The notes beneath the pieces are model-generated. The model had not been told where the DNA came from. It worked only from the letters and a program-made list of their open reading frames with translations, and made no database searches. DNA of 35,747 nucleotides, from the NCBI GenBank assembly GCA_046728115.1, contig JBKPDW010000003.1:1-35747 (forward strand), given 5' to 3'. The translations under genes were made by a program, and so were the position numbers. Numbering within the stretch: position 1 is the first letter of the stretch; each line of letters opens with the position of its first letter. Origin of the DNA: CAVSWN01 sp046728115. Its GTDB lineage: Bacteria > Acidobacteriota > Vicinamibacteria > Vicinamibacterales > CAVVIG01. Below, piece by piece: positions 7,573 through 15,846 of this stretch.

Positions 7573-8091
7573 TTATCTCAACACGCGCCGCGCGCCCGCA
7601 TACCGCTCGGACCAGTAGCGCGCGCTCAGGTGTTCGACGCGCACGACGCCCGACGAACTCGGCGCATGCACGAACTCGTCGCCGCCGACGACGATCGCGA
7701 CATGCGAAACGTCCGGATCGGTCGTCACGAAAAAAACCAGATCCCCAGGGGCAAGATCCGCCGGCTCCACTGTTTTCCCGATCTGATATTGCGCGCGCAC
7801 GTCGCGCGGCAGCGCGATCCCGTACCGCGCGAAGACGTACTGCGTGAAGCCGCTGCAGTCGAAGCCATCCGGATTGCTGCCTCCGTTTCGGTATGGCGCG
7901 CCTCGGAGCGCCAACGCCGTTCCAACTACAGCGTAGCCATCAACCCTGGCCTCGTCGTTCACCACGGGCGGTTTCACTCGCCCTGTCTCGCCTCCCGGTA
8001 CGGGGAACGGACGCGGTCTCGCCCCTGTTGAGGCACAAGCTCCAGCCGCCAACGCTAGGGCGAGCGGCCAAATTACGCTGACCCTATCCAT
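7573..8091 (-). CDS. NlpC/P60 family cell-wall hydrolase lipoprotein
   Basis: A 172-residue murein peptidase of the NlpC/P60 family, expected to cut peptide stems of peptidoglycan. The ATG at 8091 is chosen because it gives a lipoprotein signal (MDRVSVIWPLALALAAGAC, lipidated Cys19); the longer frame from 8136 would bury that signal. A Pro-rich linker (residues about 25-50) leads to the catalytic domain: LRGAPYRNGGSNPDGFDCSG holds the nucleophile C79, DVSHVAIVVGG the general base H130, and FVHAP the third polar residue H142. LAPGDLVFF is the family's conserved turn. It converges on the HExxH gene with 4 bases between the stops. Confidence 0.92.
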   Translation of the reverse strand: MDRVSVIWPLALALAAGACASTGARPRPFPVPGGETGRVKPPVVNDEARVDGYAVVGTALALRGAPYRNGGSNPDGFDCSGFTQYVFARYGIALPRDVRAQYQIGKTVEPADLAPGDLVFFVTTDPDVSHVAIVVGGDEFVHAPSSSGVVRVEHLSARYWSERYAGARRVLR

Positions 8092-8218
8092 CTGATCAGC
8101 TTCGCCAAACTGAGGGTCCGAAGACAGTCCGAGCATCGGCCAGCACGAACCTTTAGCGTATGGACGCGTAGCATGGGACGCTAACCCGCATGGTCTCAGT
8201 GTTTACGGCGTGCATGGC

Positions 8219-8247
8219 TTGACACCCTCCGAACGGTCGGGCAAAAT
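8219..8247 (+). promoter_or_regulatory. Sigma-70 promoter for HNH endonuclease gene
   Basis: TTGACA (8219-8224) and CAAAAT (8242-8247) are spaced by 17 bases. The expected start point lies only about 14 bases before the ATG at 8268, so the transcript would have a very short leader without an evident Shine-Dalgarno site. Confidence 0.6.
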
Positions 8248-8267
8248 TCTTCTCGGCGACCATCGAC

Positions 8268-8801
8268 ATGGAACAGACTCTGCTGCTCAACGCGACCTAC
8301 GAGCCGCTGAAGATTGTCCACTGGCAGAAGGCCATTACCCTGCTATGCCAGGGGAAGGTAGAAGTCATAAGTGAGTACGACCGCGAGGTTCGGTCTGTTT
8401 CCATCACCTTTCGACTGCCGTCGGTCATCCGCCTGCTGCGCTTCATCAGAATCAAGCGGCGATTCGATTACGTACCGTTTTCGCGAGCCAATATCTACGC
8501 CCGCGACAACCACAAGTGCCAGTATTGCGGAGATGAGTTTCCCACAAGCGAATTGACTTTCGATCATGTGCTGCCGGTCGCCCACGGCGGCCGGAAAGAC
8601 TGGGAGAACATCGTTACGTGCTGCGTTGGCTGCAACCGCAAGAAGGGTGGCCGGACTCCGACCGAGGCCGGCATGCATTTGAAGCGGATGCCGAAGCGGC
8701 CCGAGTCGGCGCCGGCCATTCGTATTACCGTAGGTCTCCGAAACGCGCCGGAGAGCTGGCGCGACTACCTCTACTGGAACGCCGAGCTGGACGATACCTA
8801 A
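8268..8801 (+). CDS. HNH endonuclease family protein
   Basis: A 177-residue HNH nuclease of a widespread stand-alone type starting MEQTLLLNATYEPLKIV. Residues about 75-125 form the HNH/beta-beta-alpha metal fold. A first zinc knuckle CQYCG is followed by LTFDHVLPVAHGG, whose DH is the catalytic pair, then a second knuckle CCVGCNRKKGG. The N-terminal 70 residues are an alpha/beta region shared with this group. Targets of these proteins are generally unknown; neither a restriction methylase nor phage genes are nearby, so a host nucleic acid role is as likely as defence. It has its own promoter and is a single gene. Confidence 0.9.
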   Translation: MEQTLLLNATYEPLKIVHWQKAITLLCQGKVEVISEYDREVRSVSITFRLPSVIRLLRFIRIKRRFDYVPFSRANIYARDNHKCQYCGDEFPTSELTFDHVLPVAHGGRKDWENIVTCCVGCNRKKGGRTPTEAGMHLKRMPKRPESAPAIRITVGLRNAPESWRDYLYWNAELDDT

Positions 8802-8809
8802 ACGGGCCG

Positions 8810-8869
8810 CGGAACGCTCAGCGCCTCGATTGACTGTTGACCCATCGCCGTTGAGAGTTGAGCGTTCCG
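8810..8869. repeat. 11-bp perfect inverted repeat enclosing period-7 units
   Basis: CGGAACGCTCA (8810-8820) is repeated exactly in inverted form at 8859-8869 (TGAGCGTTCCG), spanning the whole spacer between the HNH gene and the next start codon. The loop contains paired heptamers TTGACTG/TTGACCC (8830-8843) and GTTGAGA/GTTGAGC. It could serve as a terminator-like hairpin for the HNH transcript; no T-run follows. Confidence 0.75.
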
Positions 8870-9898
8870 ATGTCGTCTGCTCACATCCGCGCAATCACGC
8901 CACTCCAGGCCATCGAAGGCGGCCGCATTACGCTTCATGGCGGCCCTTTCGACATTGACGGTCCCTCGCTGCCCGAAGTCCGCGTGGCCGATGCCCCTGC
9001 TCGAGTCGTCTATGCCTCGCCGTCACGCCTGACCGCGATCGTTCCGCCCGGCGTCGAGGCAGGTCCCGCGGCCGTGCGAATCGCGGGCGTGCCAGGCGCC
9101 TCTGTCTACGTCGATATCGCATCACCGTTCGCAACCGGGCTTCATCAAGTGGACAGCCCCGTGTTCGATCGCGACGGCAATCTGTACGTCACGTTCAGCG
9201 GCACCCGCGGCCAACAGGTGCCCGTGTCGATTTTCCGGGTGACGCCCAATGGCACGCGCGAGACGTTTTCATCCGGGATCGTGAATCCGACGTCGATGGC
9301 GATCGATCCCAACAACCGGCTGTATGTGTCCTCTCGCTTCGAGGGCACGGTGTATCGCGTTGCGGGAGACGGGTCGGTCGAGTCGTTTGCCACGGATCTC
9401 GGCGTCGCATGCGGGCTCGCGTTCGCGGCCGACGGCACGCTCTTCGTCGGGGATCGATCCGGCACGATCTTTCACGTCGACCGTGACGGTCGAGCCGAGA
9501 CGTTCGCGTCGCTGCCGGCGAGCGTGGCGGCGTTCCATCTCGCGATTGCTCCCAGCGGCGCCTTGTACGTCACAGCGCCGACGCTGTCGTCACGCGATTC
9601 GCTGTATCGGATCGATCCGGACGGCACCGTGACGGCGCGCGATGGCATTTTCGGGCGGCCGCAGGGGCTTGCGTTCGATTCTACGGGCACATTGTTCGTT
9701 GTCGAGGCTCTGGCCGGTTCGAGCGGCTTGTACCGCGTGCCGCCAGCCGGAGAGCCGGAACTGGTGCTCTCGGGTCCCGCACTCGTCGGTGTCGCATTCG
9801 ATGGACGCGGCGTGGTGGTGGTGACATCGAACGATACCGCCTACCGGTTGCCTGCCAATGCCGGTCGCCGGTTGCCGAACGCACATCCAGATGCGTGA
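8870..9898 (+). CDS. IPT/TIG domain plus NHL/SMP-30-like beta-propeller protein
   Basis: A 342-residue protein from the ATG at 8870 (a TTG at 8858 would add four residues). The first about 85 residues form an Ig-like IPT/TIG domain (ITPLQAIEGGRITLHGG, ending TAIVPPGVEAGPAAVRIAG). The rest consists of repeated four-stranded blades with the pattern xDxxGxLYV: DRDGNLYVTF, DPNNRLYVSS, AADGTLFVGD, APSGALYVTA, DSTGTLFVVE and DGRGVVVVTS, which gives a six-bladed NHL/gluconolactonase-like propeller. No signal peptide is evident, which is odd because IPT domains are often extracellular. Whether it is an enzyme or a binding scaffold cannot be decided. It precedes a transporter gene by 54 bases. Confidence 0.8.
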   Translation: MSSAHIRAITPLQAIEGGRITLHGGPFDIDGPSLPEVRVADAPARVVYASPSRLTAIVPPGVEAGPAAVRIAGVPGASVYVDIASPFATGLHQVDSPVFDRDGNLYVTFSGTRGQQVPVSIFRVTPNGTRETFSSGIVNPTSMAIDPNNRLYVSSRFEGTVYRVAGDGSVESFATDLGVACGLAFAADGTLFVGDRSGTIFHVDRDGRAETFASLPASVAAFHLAIAPSGALYVTAPTLSSRDSLYRIDPDGTVTARDGIFGRPQGLAFDSTGTLFVVEALAGSSGLYRVPPAGEPELVLSGPALVGVAFDGRGVVVVTSNDTAYRLPANAGRRLPNAHPDA

Positions 9899-9938
9899 GT
9901 GAGTCCCATCCCCAACCGGCAGTCCCCGATCCGCAATG

Positions 9939-9944
9939 TAGAAT
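9939..9944 (+). promoter_or_regulatory. Possible -10 box (TAGAAT) close to the APC transporter start
   Basis: TAGAAT ends 8 bases before the ATG at 9953, and no Shine-Dalgarno site is present in between (CCTCCTCC, the opposite polarity). This is the same arrangement as upstream of the aldolase gene and is compatible with a leaderless transcript. Confidence 0.3.
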
Positions 9945-9952
9945 CCTCCTCC

Positions 9953-11458
9953 ATGTCGCAGCTCTTTCAGCGCAAGCCGATCGGAGAACTCGTCGCGGAA
10001 ACCGAGGGCGGAGAGGGACTCAAACGCACGCTCGGTGCCGGCGATCTGATCATGCTGGCGATCGGCGCGGTGATTGGCGCTGGGATTTTCGGCGCGATTG
10101 GCACCGCGGCAGCGGGTCAAATCGGTCCGAACGGCGAAGTGATTCGCCACGGCGCCGGTCCTGCACTGGTGTTCTCGTTCCTGCTGCTCGGCGGCGCCTG
10201 CGCGCTGGCCGGGCTATGCTACGCGGAACTGGCTTCGATGATTCCGCAGGCGGGCAGCGCCTACGCGTACTCGTACGCAACGCTCGGAGAACTGGTTGCG
10301 TGGATCATCGGCTGGGACCTGATTCTCGAGTACGCCGTCGGCAATGTGGCTGTCGCGATTTCCTGGGGCGACTACTTCAACACGTTGGTGCGTGGTTTCG
10401 GGGTGCAGTTACCTGCCTGGTTGACAACCGGCTATCGGACAGCGCTTCTCAGCTCGGATCCCCAGATCCGCGGGCTCCTGGCATCCGCGCCGCGCGTCGC
10501 GGGCATACCGATCCTGATTCACGTGCCAGCTTTCGCGATTGTGATGTTGATCACCTGGCTGTTGCTGCGCGGTGCGCGAGAGAGCGCAACCGCCAACAAC
10601 ATCATGGTCGTCATCAAGCTGCTCGCGCTCTCGCTGTTCATTGCCGTGGGAGCGACCCACTTGAACATGGCGAACTATCACCCGTTCGCGCCGAATGGTT
10701 TCACCGGCATCCATCAAGGCGCGGCGATCGTGTTCTTTGCCTACATTGGCTTCGATGCGATCTCGACGGCGGCGGAGGAGACGCACAACCCACAGCGCAA
10801 TCTGCCGATCGGGATTCTCGGGGGGCTCGCGGTCTGCACGTTGATCTACGTGATCGTCGGCGCCGTGTTGACCGGGATGGTGCCCTACAAGGAGCTGGCC
10901 GTCGCCGATCCGCTGGCGCGGGCGCTGGAGCTTGCAGGCTTCCGCGCAGTTGGCGGTATTGTCGCACTCGGCGCTGCCGTGTCCATGTCCGCCGTGCTGC
11001 TCGTGTTTCAGTACGGGCAGCCGCGCATCTTCTTCGCGATGGCGCGGGACGGCCTGTTGCCGCAATGGGCAGCCAGGATTCATCCACGAACGCATATTCC
11101 GTGGGTGACGACGCTCTTCACAGGGTTGTTCGTGGCAGCGTGGGCGCTCATCGGAGACGCCGGCGAAACCTACGATCTGACGAACATCGGCACCTTGTTC
11201 GCCTTCATGCTCGTGAGCGTCGGCGTTCTCGTACTCCGCTACACGGAGCCGAATCGTCGGCGGCCGTTCAAGGTTCCGCTGGTATGGCCAGTGTGCCTGC
11301 TGTCGGCGGCGGGCTGCGTCTTCATCATGTACGGCCTGCCTCGCAGCGCGTGGGAGCGATTCGAAATCTGGCTGGTGATCGGACTCGTGCTCTATTTCAC
11401 GTACGGGTACGCGCACAGCAAGCTGAGAGCGCCGCGTCGTTACGAAAGCGCGCCGTGA
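9953..11458 (+). CDS. APC family amino acid permease, cationic amino acid transporter type
   Basis: A 501-residue inner-membrane amino acid/polyamine/organocation transporter, resembling the CAT/YfnA group. The ATG at 9953 gives the family's usual start (QLFQRKPIGELVAE, then a Gly-rich first helix LGAGDLIMLAIGAVIGAGIFGAIG). GAVIGAGIFG is the substrate-binding break in helix 1. Other family landmarks are AGLCYAELASMIPQAGSAYAYSYATLGE and FFAYIGFDAISTAAEETHNPQRNLPIGI. About 12 membrane helices can be counted. Uptake of amino acids by proton symport is the expected role; the substrate is not readable. It precedes the CaiB/BaiF gene by 114 bases on the same strand and may be co-transcribed. Confidence 0.92.
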   Translation: MSQLFQRKPIGELVAETEGGEGLKRTLGAGDLIMLAIGAVIGAGIFGAIGTAAAGQIGPNGEVIRHGAGPALVFSFLLLGGACALAGLCYAELASMIPQAGSAYAYSYATLGELVAWIIGWDLILEYAVGNVAVAISWGDYFNTLVRGFGVQLPAWLTTGYRTALLSSDPQIRGLLASAPRVAGIPILIHVPAFAIVMLITWLLLRGARESATANNIMVVIKLLALSLFIAVGATHLNMANYHPFAPNGFTGIHQGAAIVFFAYIGFDAISTAAEETHNPQRNLPIGILGGLAVCTLIYVIVGAVLTGMVPYKELAVADPLARALELAGFRAVGGIVALGAAVSMSAVLLVFQYGQPRIFFAMARDGLLPQWAARIHPRTHIPWVTTLFTGLFVAAWALIGDAGETYDLTNIGTLFAFMLVSVGVLVLRYTEPNRRRPFKVPLVWPVCLLSAAGCVFIMYGLPRSAWERFEIWLVIGLVLYFTYGYAHSKLRAPRRYESAP

Positions 11459-11572
11459 TCAAACCGGGTTCTCTTTCGGCTACTGCATCCCCTGGCCCGC
11501 ATTACTTCGGCACGGGCGATCGACGGTGCGAACGGCAGATGCCACCGACGAAGGCAGCCCACTGACACGCCG

Positions 11573-12640
11573 ATGCGCCCGTTGGACGGCATCCGGATCC
11601 TCGATCTGACGCGCCTGTTGCCGGGCGCGTACGCGACGCTGCTGCTTACGGACTTGGGCGCGGATGTCATCAAGGTCGAGGATCCGCGCGCCGGGGACGG
11701 CATGCGGCATCTTGCCGGGTCCGCCGCGCCGTCACCCTACTTCGAAATTCTCAATCGCAACAAGCGCAGCGTTACGCTGAATCTTCGATCGACGGACGCT
11801 CGGCCTGTACTCGACGCGCTCGCGGCCAATTCCGACGTCGTGGTCGATAGTTTCCGGCCGTCGACGGCCCGACGCCTGGGCGTGGACGCCGCGACGCTGC
11901 GCGCGCGCCACCCAGGCCTGATCCGCGCATCGATCACCGGTTTCGGCCTGAACGGTCCCTACGTGGAGCGTGCGGCACACGACATCAACTATCAGGCGCT
12001 CGCGGGTCTGCTGACGCCGCCGCAGCTGCCAGGACCGCTCATCGGAGACATTGGCGCTGCGATGCAAACCGCTGTCGGGATCCTGGCGGCGCTGCTGGAG
12101 CGATCACGCACCGGGCTCGGCAGCATCGTGGACATCTCTATCCACGAGGCAGCACTCGGTTGGTCGATGTTTCCGACGACGGGCGATCTTCAACGAGGGT
12201 GCTACACGCTGTACGAAACCGCAGACGGCCAGTGGCTTGCGCTCGGCGCACTCGAGTCGAAGTTCTGGACCGCGTTCTGCGACCGTATCGGACGCGCCGA
12301 CCTGAAAGACCGTCAATTCGCGCGAGGCGAGGAGGGACAACGGGTGCTCGGTGAGGTGCGAGCGCTGATGAAGACTCGCCCCCGTGATGAGTGGCTTTCG
12401 ATCTTTGCGGACGCCGATGTCTGCCTCACCACCGTGAACACACCTGATCAAACAGCCGCCGATCCGCATTTGTCGGTCAGAGGTGTGTTGACGCGCGGGC
12501 GAGGCGTCACGTACGTCACGCGGCCAGGCGTACGGGTGATTCCTGCGCCCGCACTGGGAGCGCACACCGACGAGGTGCTCGACGCCGCGGGAATTGATGC
12601 GGCACGCCGCTCAGAGTTGCGACACGCCGGGGTTATTTGA
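11573..12640 (+). CDS. CaiB/BaiF family CoA transferase or alpha-methylacyl-CoA racemase-like protein
   Basis: A 355-residue class III CoA-transferase family protein. The N-terminus PLDGIRILDLTRLLPGAYATLLLTDLGADVIKVEDP is the family's CoA-binding signature. The segment AHDINYQALAGLL (H136, D137) followed by GDIGAAMQTAVGILAALLERSRTG resembles alpha-methylacyl-CoA racemase, whose catalytic His and Asp lie in GHDINY and GD motifs. True formyl-CoA-type transferases instead rely on a nucleophilic Asp in a different context, so racemase or a side-branch of the family is preferred. The C-terminal domain is typical (DPHLSVRGVL, then APALGAHTDEVLDAAG). Its acyl-CoA substrate is unknown. Confidence 0.88.
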   Translation: MRPLDGIRILDLTRLLPGAYATLLLTDLGADVIKVEDPRAGDGMRHLAGSAAPSPYFEILNRNKRSVTLNLRSTDARPVLDALAANSDVVVDSFRPSTARRLGVDAATLRARHPGLIRASITGFGLNGPYVERAAHDINYQALAGLLTPPQLPGPLIGDIGAAMQTAVGILAALLERSRTGLGSIVDISIHEAALGWSMFPTTGDLQRGCYTLYETADGQWLALGALESKFWTAFCDRIGRADLKDRQFARGEEGQRVLGEVRALMKTRPRDEWLSIFADADVCLTTVNTPDQTAADPHLSVRGVLTRGRGVTYVTRPGVRVIPAPALGAHTDEVLDAAGIDAARRSELRHAGVI

Positions 12641-12791
12641 GGCGCGCTCCCCAGGGCATGCTCGAACTCGTGGAACTCGATCCGGCCGAGATCGTGCGTG
12701 CTCATCCGGTAATAATCCACTGTCGCTATCGATACCCTCGAACCGTCGTGCTACGATGGTTGGTTGGTGGAACCGTGATTTCGATCGTTCT

Positions 12792-12797
12792 TATAAT
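12792..12797 (+). promoter_or_regulatory. uvrA: Consensus -10 box upstream of uvrA
   Basis: A perfect TATAAT lies 32 bases before the uvrA ATG. No good -35 hexamer is found at 16-18 bases upstream. The leader between the box and the ATG consists of period-7 units (12798-12825). No LexA box was recognised. Confidence 0.45.
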
Positions 12798-12825
12798 CCC
12801 TGACCCCTAATCTCCAGACTCCCGC
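12798..12825 (+). repeat. Period-7 degenerate array in the uvrA leader
   Basis: Four heptamers in tandem, CCCTGAC, CCCTAAT, CTCCAGA and CTCCCGC, fill the space between the -10 box and the uvrA start. The first two match the unit of the array between rplU and rpmA (24651-24685). Confidence 0.55.
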
Positions 12826-12829
12826 ACCT

Positions 12830-15640
12830 ATGTCCCACGACTGGATCTCCGTGCGCGGCGCGCGGGTTCACAACCTCAAGAATATCGATGTCGACATCCC
12901 GAGGCACAAGCTGGTGGTCATCACCGGCCTGTCGGGATCGGGGAAGTCGTCGCTGGCATTCGACACGATCTACGCCGAAGGACAGCGCCGGTACGTCGAA
13001 TCGCTGTCGGCCTACGCGCGCCAGTTTCTCGAGCAGATGGAGAAGCCCGATGTCGATTTGATCGACGGCCTGTCGCCGGCGATTTCGATCGAACAGAAGA
13101 CCACCGGCTCGAATCCAAGGTCCACGGTCGGCACGGTTACCGAGATCTACGACTACCTCCGCCTCCTCTTCGCCAACATCGGTGTGCCGCATTGCCCGAA
13201 CTGCGGCAAGGAAATCTCCAGCCAGTCGCTCGAGCGCATCATCGACATGGTGATGCTGTATCCGCAGGACGAGCGAATCAATGTCCTGGCGCCGATCGTG
13301 CGCGGCCGGAAAGGCGAGTTCAAGAAGGAGCTGGCGGGGCTGCGCGGCCGGGGGTATACGAAGGCTCGCATCGACGGCCAGTTTCGATCGCTCGAAGAAG
13401 ACATCAAACTCGATCGGCGACGCAATCACACCATCGATGTGGTTGTGGACCGCGTGATCGTGCGCGGCGGCATCGAGCGTCGCCTGATGGAATCGGTTGA
13501 GACGGCCCTGAATCTTGCGGACGACATCGTGGTCATCAACTCGTACGAGGGCGGGGATCGCTTGTTCTCCCGACGCCTGGCCTGTGTGGATTGCGGTCTC
13601 AGCATGCCGGAGATGACGCCGAGGGCGTTTTCGTTCAACTCGCCCCATGGGGCATGTCCCGATTGCCAGGGCCTCGGCTCGATGATCGATTTCGATCCGC
13701 AGCGCATCGTGCCCGATGAAGCGAAGTCGCTTGCGGAGGGCGCGATTGCTCCGTGGGTGCGTGGCGATCGGAAGCTCGTACGCGATCAGTTGCAAGCGCT
13801 GTCGCGAGACTTTGGCATCGATCTCACCGTGCCGTTTTCACGCCTGCCGCGCAAGGCACGCGAGGTGCTGTTGTTCGGCAGCGGACGACAGTTCGAAGGA
13901 TTGATTCCGAATCTTCGTCGTCGGTACGAAGAGGGCACGTGGGCCGAGCAGGAGGAACTCGAGCCGTATCGGTCGCTGCGGCCGTGCAACACCTGCGGCG
14001 GCGAGCGGCTCAAGCAGCAGAGTCTGTCGGTCAAGGTGAAAGGTCACGCGATCTCGGACTACGTGAACCTTCCCATTTCCGAGGCGCTGGAGGTGTTCGA
14101 GACGCTGCAGCTTACCGATCGCGAAGCGATTATCGCCGAGCGAATTCTCAAGGAGATCCAGGAGCGCCTCCGGTTCCTGGACGACGTGGGTGTCGGCTAC
14201 CTCACGCTCGGCCGGAGCGCGGCGACGTTGTCGGGCGGAGAGGGGCAGCGCATCAGGCTGGCGACGCAGATCGGCGCCAACTTGACCGGCGTCCTCTACG
14301 TCCTGGACGAGCCGTCAATCGGCCTGCACCAGCGCGACAACCGCAAGCTGCTCGCCACCCTGTCGCGGCTGCGCGATCTCGGGAACACCGTCATCGTCGT
14401 CGAGCACGACGAAGAGACGATTCGCGTCGCCGACTACCTGATCGACCTTGGCCCCGGCGCGGGCGATCTCGGGGGACACGTTATTTTTCAGGGAACGCCG
14501 AACGAGCTGATGGAAGACGGATCGCACCGCGACGGCCTCTCTTCCTTGACGGGCGCTTATCTGACCGGGGCGCGTGCGATTCCGACGCCAAAGGCGCGGC
14601 GGCCGCCGATGAAAGGGGACCTGGTCATCCGCGGTGCCCGAGCCAACAACCTCAAGAACATCGACGTGAACATCCCGCTCGGCGTCCTGACAGCGGTCAC
14701 CGGCGTCAGTGGCTCCGGCAAATCGACGCTGGTTAACGACATTCTGTATCGGTCGCTGGCGCGGACGCTCTACAAGGCCGCCGACGAACCCGGCGCCCAC
14801 GACGCGATCGAGGGTATCGGGCTGATCGACAAGGTGATCGAGATCGATCAGTCACCGATTGGACGCACGCCGCGGTCGAATCCAGCCACGTACACCGGCC
14901 TCTTCACGTTCATTCGCGATCTCTTCGCGATGATGCCCGAGGCCAAGACGCGGGGGTTCCGGCCGGGCCGTTTTTCGTTCAACGTCAAAGGCGGACGGTG
15001 TGAAGCGTGCCAGGGCGACGGCGTGATCGCCATCGAGATGCATTTCCTGCCGGATGTCTACGTCACCTGCGAGCACTGCAAAGGCCGCCGCTACAACCGC
15101 GAGACGCTCGAGATCACCTATCGCGGCAAGTCGATTGCCGACGTTCTCGAGCTGACCGTCGATCAGGCGCTGCCGCTCCTCGAGAATTTTCCGGCCATCG
15201 CCAACAAACTTCGGACGCTGCAGGACGTCGGTCTCGGCTACATCGCCCTCGGCCAATCGGCCACGACGCTGTCGGGGGGAGAAGCGCAGCGGGTCAAGCT
15301 CTCGAAGGAACTCTCCAAACGCGGCACCGGCCGCACGCTTTACATCCTGGACGAGCCGACGACCGGTCTACATTTCGAAGATACCCGAAAGCTCCTCGAT
15401 GTGTTGACCAAGCTGGTCGATCAGGGCAACACCATCGTCGTTATCGAGCACAACCTGGATGTGATCAAGTCGGCTGACTACGTCATCGACCTCGGCCCCG
15501 AAGGGGGCGCGGGAGGAGGCCGCGTCGTGGCCTCCGGAACACCCGAAGAAATCGCCAGCGTTGAAACCTCGGCGACGGGCCGGTTCCTGGCGCACATCCT
15601 TGCACAAACTGGCTCACGGTTGCGCGCCACTGCGTCCTGA
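12830..15640 (+). CDS. uvrA: Excinuclease ABC subunit UvrA
   Basis: DNA damage recognition ATPase of nucleotide excision repair, 936 residues (family about 940), which loads UvrB at lesions. It has two ABC ATPase modules. Walker A motifs are GLSGSGKSS (33-41) and GVSGSGKST (from residue 625). The signature motifs are LSGGEGQRIRLATQIG and LSGGEAQRVKLSKELS, and the Walker B segments are LYVLDEPSIGLH and LYILDEPTTGLH. Zinc sites are CPNCG, CVDCG with CPDCQG, and CEACQGDG with CEHCKGRRYNRETLE. It is complete and typical. It is a single gene behind a TATAAT box; uvrB is not in this window. Confidence 0.99.
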   Translation: MSHDWISVRGARVHNLKNIDVDIPRHKLVVITGLSGSGKSSLAFDTIYAEGQRRYVESLSAYARQFLEQMEKPDVDLIDGLSPAISIEQKTTGSNPRSTVGTVTEIYDYLRLLFANIGVPHCPNCGKEISSQSLERIIDMVMLYPQDERINVLAPIVRGRKGEFKKELAGLRGRGYTKARIDGQFRSLEEDIKLDRRRNHTIDVVVDRVIVRGGIERRLMESVETALNLADDIVVINSYEGGDRLFSRRLACVDCGLSMPEMTPRAFSFNSPHGACPDCQGLGSMIDFDPQRIVPDEAKSLAEGAIAPWVRGDRKLVRDQLQALSRDFGIDLTVPFSRLPRKAREVLLFGSGRQFEGLIPNLRRRYEEGTWAEQEELEPYRSLRPCNTCGGERLKQQSLSVKVKGHAISDYVNLPISEALEVFETLQLTDREAIIAERILKEIQERLRFLDDVGVGYLTLGRSAATLSGGEGQRIRLATQIGANLTGVLYVLDEPSIGLHQRDNRKLLATLSRLRDLGNTVIVVEHDEETIRVADYLIDLGPGAGDLGGHVIFQGTPNELMEDGSHRDGLSSLTGAYLTGARAIPTPKARRPPMKGDLVIRGARANNLKNIDVNIPLGVLTAVTGVSGSGKSTLVNDILYRSLARTLYKAADEPGAHDAIEGIGLIDKVIEIDQSPIGRTPRSNPATYTGLFTFIRDLFAMMPEAKTRGFRPGRFSFNVKGGRCEACQGDGVIAIEMHFLPDVYVTCEHCKGRRYNRETLEITYRGKSIADVLELTVDQALPLLENFPAIANKLRTLQDVGLGYIALGQSATTLSGGEAQRVKLSKELSKRGTGRTLYILDEPTTGLHFEDTRKLLDVLTKLVDQGNTIVVIEHNLDVIKSADYVIDLGPEGGAGGGRVVASGTPEEIASVETSATGRFLAHILAQTGSRLRATAS

Positions 15641-15680
15641 TGGGTTGTTGTAGGACAGCCACAGTTTCGGCCAGAACGGC

Positions 15681-15698
15681 TGTGGTTCGAGTACCACA
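15681..15698 (+). terminator. Hairpin downstream of uvrA, possible terminator
   Basis: TGTGGT (15681-15686) and ACCACA (15693-15698) form a perfect 6-bp stem with a 6-base loop, about 40 bases after the uvrA stop. An overlapping alternative pairs CCACAG with CTGTGG just upstream. There is no T-run, so intrinsic termination is uncertain. Confidence 0.35.
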
Positions 15699-15846
15699 AA
15701 TCTGTGATCCGCCACGCGAACGCCTTGTGCTGAAGCCCTCCATTCCTCTGAAAACAAAGGACATCAGACTCGCGACGACAATTCTGCTGCAAGGGCATTG
15801 TCTTTGCTCAGGTCGTGACGGTACCTCCCCCGTCGGCTGAGGGCAA

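Noticed and set aside
12641..12720. Minus-strand peptide with HEFEH resembling a zincin site
   Set aside because: Only about 25 codons lie outside the CoA-transferase gene, and the frame continues as its shadow. No metallopeptidase context is present, so it is treated as chance.
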